NCBI GenBank assembly: GCA_002293155.1
Contig: DBCQ01000072.1
Coordinates: 1 to 8,750 of the forward strand
Reading direction: 5' to 3'
Length of the DNA: 8,750 nucleotides
Origin: Burkholderiales bacterium UBA954
GTDB lineage: Bacteria > Pseudomonadota > Gammaproteobacteria > Burkholderiales > Burkholderiaceae_A
The notes beneath the pieces are model-generated. The model was not told where the DNA came from and did not search any database. It saw only the letters and a program-made list of their open reading frames with translations. Of the stretch, positions 1-5,318 are shown piece by piece. A program made the translations under genes and the position numbers. The first letter of the stretch is position 1; each line of letters starts with the position of its first letter.

Positions 1-22
1 AATCAGAACCCATTCCCTTCGG

Positions 23-898
23 CTACTTGATTAGCCCCATCATTCGTCCGGCCTCCTCGAATTGTTTGTAATTCTCATTTTTAGTCGCCACATATCGACT
101 GGCGCGATTTAGGGTGAGAATCTCTTTACCTTCCGGTGTATTCATATCCAGAGCTAAAAGCGCCTTTGATATCTTTTCGCGCAAAGCAACCGGCATATCG
201 GCATGAACCGACCAGTTATAGTTGAAAAATGGTGGCGTCGTGAAAAATACGTCTACCTTATTCGTGTCTACCTTTTTCTCACTCACAAATTTTCGCCAGA
301 CTGTTATGTCGAGCGATGCTGCTGCCACTCGACCGCTCACTACGGAGGCGATCGTTGCGTCATGAGCCCCCGAGTAGGCCACTCGTTTGAAGTCCTTGTC
401 GGGGTCGACACCCGCTTTCAAGAGGTTAAAGCGAGGCATAAAGTGACCGGAGGTGCTGGATTGAGAGCCGAAGCTAAACTCCTTGCCTTTTAGGTCGCTA
501 AGCTTGGTGATACCCGAATCTTTTTGTGTAATGAAAACAGAGCGAAACTTGTTGTCGTCCTCTTCGCGCTGAGCAATCGCAATAATCTTCCCGCCCGAAC
601 GAATCTGGGCCTGCACATGGGTAAAGCCCCCAAACCAGACCAGTTCCACCTGCTTGTTTACCAGGGCCTCAACGGCGGCCGGATAATCATTGACAGGAAC
701 AAACTCGACCTTCATGCCAACCGTGCGCTCGAGATACTTGGTGATCGGCCCGAACTTACGGACCTGCTCCGTTGCGGCCTCTTCGGGAATGGTGGTCACG
801 CGTAGGACCTGTTGGGCAAGTGCACTAGGCCCGACAACGCAAAACGCTAGAGTAAGACCAAGACAAGCAAACCGCTTCATCAATTGATGGCCAATCAT
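23..898 (-). CDS. PhnD-like periplasmic binding protein of an oxyanion ABC transporter (putative selenate-type clade)
   Basis: A 291-residue periplasmic solute-binding protein of the PhnD/phosphonate-phosphite family. It would capture a small oxyanion in the periplasm and deliver it to an inner-membrane ABC permease. Residues 1-28 form a Sec signal peptide with a hydrophobic core and an Ala-Leu-Ala cleavage site before Gln29. The mature part shows the family's features in order: VEFVPVNDYPAAVEAL (64-79), VWFGGFTHVQA (87-97), the Ser/Thr-rich anion-binding loop SQSSTSG (145-151), YSGAHD (175-180) and a late Asp198. The wording around WFGGFTHVQA and AQREED recalls the subfamily labelled putative selenate ABC transporter binding protein; this is from memory, so the ligand is uncertain and phosphonate, phosphite or another anion remains possible. 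The first ATG is chosen because AAGGA lies six bases upstream; the internal Met7 has no such site. Length is normal for the family and the C-terminus looks complete. Partner permease and ATPase genes are not in the window and would be expected beyond the left edge. Confidence 0.85.
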   Translation of the reverse strand: MIGHQLMKRFACLGLTLAFCVVGPSALAQQVLRVTTIPEEAATEQVRKFGPITKYLERTVGMKVEFVPVNDYPAAVEALVNKQVELVWFGGFTHVQAQIRSGGKIIAIAQREEDDNKFRSVFITQKDSGITKLSDLKGKEFSFGSQSSTSGHFMPRFNLLKAGVDPDKDFKRVAYSGAHDATIASVVSGRVAAASLDITVWRKFVSEKKVDTNKVDVFFTTPPFFNYNWSVHADMPVALREKISKALLALDMNTPEGKEILTLNRASRYVATKNENYKQFEEAGRMMGLIK

Positions 899-904
899 AG
901 AAAA

Positions 905-909
905 TCCTT
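905..909 (-). promoter_or_regulatory. Ribosome binding site of the PhnD-like gene
   Basis: The minus strand reads AAGGA followed by six bases and then the ATG at 898-896. This good Shine-Dalgarno site supports the first Met as start rather than Met7. The rest of the 83-base gap to the oxidase stop (910-981) shows no convincing promoter and no hairpin followed by a T-run. Co-transcription with the upstream oxidase is possible but not shown. Confidence 0.65.
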
Positions 910-981
910 AATAGGAAACAAATGGCTCGCACGGAGCACGGGGGAGAATGCCGGGGCTCGTGGGCCCTACAGGCAATAACG

Positions 982-2418
982 CTAAGTTACCACATTCGGT
1001 TTTGCGGCCGCGGGGGTTTTACAGAGGTCTGCCACGCGAAACGTGCCCATGAGCCCCGAATGATGATGCTCGGAGACATGGCAATGAATCATCCAATCTC
1101 CGGGGCTCTCTGCAACGAAGGCAATCTCCTGAGTCTTAAAAGGCCACACCAAGGTGGAGTCTTTCATGGGGCCCCAAGACCCGTTCGGCAGACGCTCACG
1201 TAAGACCACGCCATGGAAATGCATCGGGTGAAACCAGGCCGTTCGGTTGTCAATCAGGCAGCGTACCGTACAGCCCTTCTCAAATACATAGAGCGGATGG
1301 GGTGCACCCCCATGGGAATCCATATGCGAGCCGTGATCATTACCTTTGCCGTTCACTAACCAGACATGCTCCCGGGTCGCTTTGTTTGAGAGCGCTCCGC
1401 CCTCAAGAATCATCTTGACAGATTCCGCACCGGCCATCACCGGTTCAAATAAGGTGTTGGGCGGCAGCCCCTCAAAGGGCTTGCGTAAGGCCTGGGCCGA
1501 TCGGCTGTTGTAGCGAATTAGACCAATCTTATTGCGCATTGCCGGAAAGAATTCATCCTCTACTTCAAAGCTAGCATTAGGAGCTGCGGTGCAATCCAAG
1601 ATGAGATCAATCCGGTTTCCGGGCGAAAACAGAATTGACTCGGTGAGCGCAAATGGGGTGCAGGGGTGTCCATCCATCGCAACAACCGTTGGCTGATGGC
1701 CGTGAAACTTCAGGCGAAATATCCTGGCGCTTGCCGCATTTAAAAGCCGCAGGCGTACCCGACTACCTGCCCGCACTTCAAGAACCTCTGGACTTTTCTT
1801 ACCATTCACCAGCACGATATTGCCCAGCCTTCCCGCATGGGCGGCATCGTGCAGGTTCTTAAAGTTAGGCGCAATCGTCGCCTCTCGGGTGAGCTTAATA
1901 TCCGCAATAGTCCACATCACATCCTGATCAACATCGGGCGGAATTTTCTCGTCAACCACGATTGTTCCGTAAAGCCCACGACCCACCTGCTCGTAGGTCG
2001 AGACATGGGGGTGGTACCAGTAGGTGCCCGCATCCGGAAGACCAAACTCGTAGAGGAAATCCTCGCCGGGCTTAACGGCAGCCTGGGTGATTCCGGGCAC
2101 ACCATCCATCGCGTTGGGCAGACGGATGCCATGCCAATGAATCGTTGAAGCCTGCTCTAGCCGGTTTCGAAAACGAATTCTTACAATATCGCCCTGCGTT
2201 GCCCGCATGATGGGGCCAGGGATTCGGTTGTTAAACGCCCAGACCTCGGTCGGCGGATAGTCTTCACCCAGCAGCGCAAGCCGGGCCGGCTTCGCAATAA
2301 ATTCATGTTCTCGCACCCGGGCGGGCCGCGCCGACCAGGCGGCTGGAATAATGGCGCCCGTAGCAGCGCCAAGCCCCGCGGTGAGGAGCCCAGTTTTTAG
2401 AATTTGTCGACGGTTCAT
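982..2418 (-). CDS. Tat-exported three-domain multicopper oxidase (laccase/CotA/CueO-like)
   Basis: A periplasmic copper oxidase of 478 residues that should couple one-electron oxidation of a substrate (a phenol, metal ion such as Cu(I), or similar) to reduction of O2 to water. The chosen start gives MNRRQILKTG, a twin-arginine Tat signal with hydrophobic core and a likely AWSA end near residue 30; an in-frame ATG at 2448 and a TTG at 2475 only add residues ahead of it. No start has a clear ribosome site. All four copper motifs are present: HWHG (94-97), HPH (136-138), HPMHFHG (397-403) and HCHVSEHHHSGLM (445-457). These supply the type-2/type-3 histidines, the type-1 Cys446 and type-1 His397 and His451. 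The residue ten after the Cys, normally the axial Met of CueO and CotA, is Leu456, with Met457 next to it. A His/Met-rich loop (H362, H365, M366, H369, H374) precedes the third motif. The gene diverges from a small secreted-protein gene. The substrate is not readable from sequence. Confidence 0.93.
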   Translation of the reverse strand: MNRRQILKTGLLTAGLGAATGAIIPAAWSARPARVREHEFIAKPARLALLGEDYPPTEVWAFNNRIPGPIMRATQGDIVRIRFRNRLEQASTIHWHGIRLPNAMDGVPGITQAAVKPGEDFLYEFGLPDAGTYWYHPHVSTYEQVGRGLYGTIVVDEKIPPDVDQDVMWTIADIKLTREATIAPNFKNLHDAAHAGRLGNIVLVNGKKSPEVLEVRAGSRVRLRLLNAASARIFRLKFHGHQPTVVAMDGHPCTPFALTESILFSPGNRIDLILDCTAAPNASFEVEDEFFPAMRNKIGLIRYNSRSAQALRKPFEGLPPNTLFEPVMAGAESVKMILEGGALSNKATREHVWLVNGKGNDHGSHMDSHGGAPHPLYVFEKGCTVRCLIDNRTAWFHPMHFHGVVLRERLPNGSWGPMKDSTLVWPFKTQEIAFVAESPGDWMIHCHVSEHHHSGLMGTFRVADLCKTPAAAKPNVVT

Positions 2419-2452
2419 GTTAGGGTAAGAAATCGAGCGAACCACCATCTTT

Positions 2453-2458
2453 AAGGAG
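2453..2458 (+). promoter_or_regulatory. AAGGAG ribosome binding site of the small secreted-protein gene
   Basis: AAGGAG lies 11 bases before the ATG at 2470, a slightly long but usable spacing. It sits in the roughly 50-base divergent gap (2419-2469), which is too short for two separate promoters. I see no good -35/-10 pair for either gene there, so promoters probably extend into the coding ends. Confidence 0.55.
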
Positions 2459-2469
2459 ACGGTGAAGAA

Positions 2470-2721
2470 ATGCAACTACTCTTAAGACTTTCCCTATGGG
2501 TCCTGTTGGCTTTTTCACCGGTCCTTGCCCTTGCCCACAGCTGCCCTCTTGAGATGTACAAAATAGACCGTGCACTGAGCCAGAATCCCAAACTAGACGC
2601 CGCAACGCTGAAGAAAATCAGGGATCTCCGCGCGGAAGGAGAAAAGCTGCATCGGCAAGATCAGCACGGCGAAGCAATGTTGGTTCTCGGATCCGCCAAA
2701 AAACTTCTAAAAATTGAATAA
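2470..2721 (+). CDS. Small secreted protein with His-Ser-Cys-Pro mature N-terminus, helical
   Basis: An 83-residue protein of unknown function. Residues 1-22 are a clear Sec signal peptide (one Arg near the start, a Leu-rich core, and Ala-Leu-Ala at 20-22). Cleavage there would leave a 61-residue periplasmic protein beginning HSCPLEMYKID. The rest is polar and helical: NPKLDAATLKKIRDLR, then a segment around residues 54-81 (EGEKLH, GEAM, SAKKLL) whose pattern of small and hydrophobic residues resembles a TPR-like helical hairpin. I recall similar short unnamed proteins in betaproteobacteria with a conserved Cys-Pro-x-x-Met-x-x-Ile-Asp start, but know no assigned role. The His, Cys and Met near the mature N-terminus could bind a soft metal such as copper; together with the divergent multicopper oxidase this suggests, without proving, a role in periplasmic copper handling. 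It is the first gene of a tight plus-strand run: the next ATG comes 7 bases after its stop. Confidence 0.8.
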   Translation: MQLLLRLSLWVLLAFSPVLALAHSCPLEMYKIDRALSQNPKLDAATLKKIRDLRAEGEKLHRQDQHGEAMLVLGSAKKLLKIE

Positions 2722-2728
2722 CGCCAGT

Positions 2729-3007
2729 ATGCGCTTCCAACACCATCTCTTTATCTGCACCAACTCCCGCGATACCGGAGACTGTTGCGCCAACCGAGAT
2801 TCTCTAGCGATCTTGAAAGTAATCAAAGACACCCTGCGCGAGCGCGGCCTTGATAGTGAAGGTGGGATCATGGCCAATAAGTCGGGCTGCTTTGGTCTTT
2901 GCCAACAAGGCCCTAATATCGTTGTCTATCCTGAAGGCAGCTGGCATCAGGTTCGCTCAGCCAGAGAAGCGATCGCATTGATTGACGCCTTACCGCTCGC
3001 GTCGTAA
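2729..3007 (+). CDS. Thioredoxin-like [2Fe-2S] ferredoxin
   Basis: A 92-residue cytoplasmic electron carrier of the thioredoxin-fold (2Fe-2S) ferredoxin family. Diagnostic segments are HLFICTN (6-12), DCC (18-20), ANKSGCFGLC (49-58) and GPNIVVYPEGSWHQV (60-74). Cluster ligands are probably Cys10, one of Cys19/Cys20, Cys54 and Cys58, matching the family spacing of a first pair about ten apart and a second pair four apart. The partner enzyme is unknown. The ATG is taken as start because the homologous part begins right after it; a TTG at 2714 would add five residues and overlap the previous gene by 8 bases. Neither has a clear ribosome site, so translation may be coupled to the upstream small gene, whose stop lies 7 bases before the ATG. 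mobA follows after 15 bases, so the three genes are probably one transcript. Confidence 0.9.
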   Translation: MRFQHHLFICTNSRDTGDCCANRDSLAILKVIKDTLRERGLDSEGGIMANKSGCFGLCQQGPNIVVYPEGSWHQVRSAREAIALIDALPLAS

Positions 3008-3009
3008 TT

Positions 3010-3013
3010 GGAG
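3010..3013 (+). promoter_or_regulatory. GGAG ribosome binding site fixing the TTG start of mobA
   Basis: GGAG lies nine bases before the TTG at 3023. An earlier in-frame TTG at 3008 overlaps this site and has no ribosome site of its own. No ATG or GTG lies between here and the conserved nucleotide-binding loop at a sensible position, so TTG 3023 is the best start. Confidence 0.55.
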
Positions 3014-3022
3014 ATTTCTGAT

Positions 3023-3643
3023 TTGACTTCCCCCCTGACAGACCTAAAGCCATTAACGCCCGCGCGAGCCATCAGCCCCGATGACATCACCGGGCTAATT
3101 CTCTGCGGCGGAGCAGGCAGCCGAATGGGAGGGATCGATAAAGGTCTACTCGACTTTCACGGCAAGGCACTTATCGATATCGCGATCGAGAAGCTACGCC
3201 CGGAAGTGTGCTCGCTTGCGATCAGTGCAAACCGAAACCACCAGAACTACGCTACCCGGGGATTTCAAGTACTGAAAGACGCCGATTTTCAAGACGATGG
3301 GCCAAACTACGAAGGCCCGCTGGCGGGGATATTAAGTGGGCTTGAACTCCTAAAGACCCAGTGGCTACTGGTTATTCCCTGTGATGTTCCGCGATTCCCG
3401 GTCGAGATTATTCGAGGCCTGATTCAGGAGGCTGAACGTACAAACGCAGGCAGCTATGTATCGGCGCATCCCACCTTCGCAATGGTGCCCAAAACAGCAC
3501 AGCAGGCCTTAGAGAATTATCTTCGACACGGAAAAAGAAAACTCGGCGATTGGCTTATTCATATTCAAGCCACACCCATTACACCGATCTCCGAGGAGCT
3601 CTTTAAAAACCTCAATACCCCGCAGGATCTCGTGCCTGATTGA
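3023..3643 (+). CDS. mobA: Molybdenum cofactor guanylyltransferase MobA
   Basis: A 206-residue cytoplasmic nucleotidyltransferase that transfers GMP from GTP to molybdopterin-bound molybdenum, making the guanine dinucleotide cofactor of the DMSO-reductase family (nitrate, formate, TMAO and similar enzymes). The Rossmann-like N-terminal loop reads LCGGAGSRMGGIDKG (27-41), the family signature L-x-GG-x-x-x-RMG-x-x-DKG. It is followed by EGPLAGILSGLE (97-108), by IPCDVPRFP (118-126) with the metal-binding Asp121, and by the C-terminal NLNTPQDL (196-203) typical of MobA. Length is slightly above E. coli MobA because about 22 residues precede the first strand. The start is TTG with GGAG nine bases upstream, which may lower expression. 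It is the last gene of a likely operon with a small secreted protein and a [2Fe-2S] ferredoxin. Its stop is four bases from the convergent ybiT stop. No molybdoenzyme gene is present in the window. Confidence 0.94.
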   Translation: MTSPLTDLKPLTPARAISPDDITGLILCGGAGSRMGGIDKGLLDFHGKALIDIAIEKLRPEVCSLAISANRNHQNYATRGFQVLKDADFQDDGPNYEGPLAGILSGLELLKTQWLLVIPCDVPRFPVEIIRGLIQEAERTNAGSYVSAHPTFAMVPKTAQQALENYLRHGKRKLGDWLIHIQATPITPISEELFKNLNTPQDLVPD

Positions 3644-3647
3644 GCAC

Positions 3648-5270
3648 TTAGGTATCGAGGCCCTGACTGGCAAGGTATTCATCATAGGAGCCCTTGAAAT
3701 CAGTGACCGAGCCATCGCCACGGACCTCAAGAATTCGGTTGGCGACCGCATTGACGAATTCGCGATCGTGGGAAACAACGAATAAAGTGCCCTGAAACTT
3801 CTCCAAAGCCATCTGGAGTGACTCGATAGACTCCATATCAAGGTGATTGGTAGGCTCATCCAACATCAGAACGTTATGACGGCCAAACATTAGCCGGCCA
3901 AAAGTCATGCGGTGCTTCTCACCGCCCGAGAGTACGCGCACTTTCTTTCCTACATCATCGCCTGAGAACAAGAGCCTACCGAGAATAGACCGAACCGCCT
4001 GATCATCGTCACCCTCTTGCTTGAATTGGCTAATCCAGTCCGTCAGGGTGAGATCGGTCTCAAAGTCTGCATAAACATCTTGTGGCATATAACCAATATT
4101 GGCGTTCTCCGCCCATTTGTTCTCACCGCTATCGGGATTAAGCCCACTTACCGCAGCACCTGCGATCGACCGCATCAGCGTCGTTTTGCCGGCACCGTTT
4201 GCGCCTACGATAGCAATCTTCTCGCCCGCCTCAACCATGATTGAGAATTTGCTCAACACAGGCGCAGCGAGACCCTCATAGCTCTTTGAAATACTCTGGA
4301 CATGGACAGCCTGACGGTAGAGCTGCTTGGCCTGCTCAAACCGAATAAAGGGGTTCTGACGCGAGGATGGCCGGACCTCAACGGCATCGCCCTGAATCTT
4401 CTCAATGAGCTTGCGCCGGCTTGTCGCCTGCCTGGCCTTCGATTTATTGGCCGAGAATCGGCGCACGAAATCCTGCAAATCACTAACACGTTCTTTATTT
4501 TTAGCATTTGCAGCCATCAGGCGCGCCCGCGACTCAGTTGCAGCCAACATAAAATCATCGTAATTACCCGGATAGACACGGATCTCTCCATAATCAAGAT
4601 CGGCCATATGGGTGCAGACCGAATTCAAGAAATGTCGATCGTGGGAAATGATCACCATCGTGCTGTTACGCTCATTCAGAATATCTTCGAGCCACTGGAT
4701 CGAATGAATATCGAGGTTGTTGGTGGGCTCATCGAGCAGAAGGACGTCGGGGTCGGAGAACAGTGCCTGAGCCAACAAGACCCGCAACTTCCAGCCCGGC
4801 GCAATCTCCCGCATTGGGCCATTGTGCTGCTCTATGGGAATACCAACGCCGAGCAGCAATTCACCGGCCCGTGCCTCTGCTGTATAGCCATCGTACTCCG
4901 CGAACTTTGCCTCAAGATCGGCTGCCTTCATGTAATCGTCTTCGCTAGCCTCCGGATTGGCATAAATGGCATCCCGCTCCGTCATCGCCGACCACATTTC
5001 CTCGTGCCCCATCATCACCACATCAAGCACACGAATCTCTTCAAAAGCAAACTGATCTTGGCGCAGCTTACCCAGGCGAACATGTTGATCTTTCATGACA
5101 TTACCGCCTGAGGGCTCTAAGTCGCCACCCAGAATTTTCATAAATGTTGATTTTCCGCAGCCATTGGCCCCGATTAATCCGTAGCGATTCCCGTCGCTAA
5201 ACTTGACTGAGACATTCTCGAAGAGTGGCTTGGCTCCGAATTGGATCGTAATATTTGCAGTAGAAAGCAT
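3648..5270 (-). CDS. ybiT: ABC-F family ATPase YbiT
   Basis: A 540-residue cytoplasmic ABC-F protein without membrane segments, from the family that binds the ribosomal E site and modulates translation. The match to E. coli YbiT is close along the whole length, starting from the N-terminal [15 protein letters not shown] pattern. ATPase domain 1 has Walker [10 protein letters not shown] (34-42) and Walker [12 protein letters not shown] (177-187) with catalytic Glu181. Its signature reads APGWKLR (157-163) instead of LSGGQ, as in E. coli YbiT, so this is a family trait and not damage. The charged linker expected to reach the peptidyl-transferase centre spans about 236-310. Domain 2 has Walker [10 protein letters not shown] (356-364), signature LSGGEKHRM (447-455) and Walker [12 protein letters not shown] (468-478) with Glu472. 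The ATG is preceded by AAGAAG, a modest ribosome site. It follows purL on the same strand after 48 bases. The exact physiological role of YbiT is poorly known. Confidence 0.95.
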   Translation of the reverse strand: MLSTANITIQFGAKPLFENVSVKFSDGNRYGLIGANGCGKSTFMKILGGDLEPSGGNVMKDQHVRLGKLRQDQFAFEEIRVLDVVMMGHEEMWSAMTERDAIYANPEASEDDYMKAADLEAKFAEYDGYTAEARAGELLLGVGIPIEQHNGPMREIAPGWKLRVLLAQALFSDPDVLLLDEPTNNLDIHSIQWLEDILNERNSTMVIISHDRHFLNSVCTHMADLDYGEIRVYPGNYDDFMLAATESRARLMAANAKNKERVSDLQDFVRRFSANKSKARQATSRRKLIEKIQGDAVEVRPSSRQNPFIRFEQAKQLYRQAVHVQSISKSYEGLAAPVLSKFSIMVEAGEKIAIVGANGAGKTTLMRSIAGAAVSGLNPDSGENKWAENANIGYMPQDVYADFETDLTLTDWISQFKQEGDDDQAVRSILGRLLFSGDDVGKKVRVLSGGEKHRMTFGRLMFGRHNVLMLDEPTNHLDMESIESLQMALEKFQGTLFVVSHDREFVNAVANRILEVRGDGSVTDFKGSYDEYLASQGLDT

Positions 5271-5290
5271 AGGTCTTCTTAAAAAGTTTG

Positions 5291-5317
5291 GTTCACAACA
5301 ATTCTGAGTTCACAACA
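5291..5317. repeat. Two direct copies of GTTCACAACA, period 17
   Basis: GTTCACAACA occurs at 5291-5300 and again, identical, at 5308-5317. On the coding strand this is TGTTGTGAAC twice. Both copies lie in the 48-base gap between the purL stop and the ybiT start, about 20 and 37 bases before the ybiT ATG. The function is unknown: it may be a tandem operator, or chance. Confidence 0.6.
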
Positions 5318-5318
5318 C

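Noticed and set aside
1..22. Possible start of another minus-strand gene at the ATG 13-11
   Set aside because: Only four codons are visible and the purine-rich AAGGGA directly abuts the ATG, so a start cannot be supported.
203..805. Open frames of about 95 codons on the plus strand opposite the binding protein
   Set aside because: Antisense shadows without ribosome sites, signal peptides or family resemblance.
2419..2475. Longer oxidase N-terminus starting at TTG 2475 or ATG 2448
   Set aside because: It would place up to 19 extra residues before a clean Tat motif and overlap the divergent gene; Met at 2418 fits the twin-arginine signal better.
2969..2976. GCGATCGC palindromes (also near 6233) as a genome-wide repeat like HIP1
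   Set aside because: Only two full copies, both inside coding sequence; the count fits chance in moderately GC-rich DNA.
4788..4800. Apparently damaged ABC signature (APGWK) in YbiT domain 1
   Set aside because: E. coli YbiT carries the same sequence at this place, so it is a family trait.
4302..5111. Long 269-codon open frame on the plus strand
   Set aside because: It lies entirely opposite ybiT, has no recognisable domain and is explained by codon bias of the real gene on the other strand.
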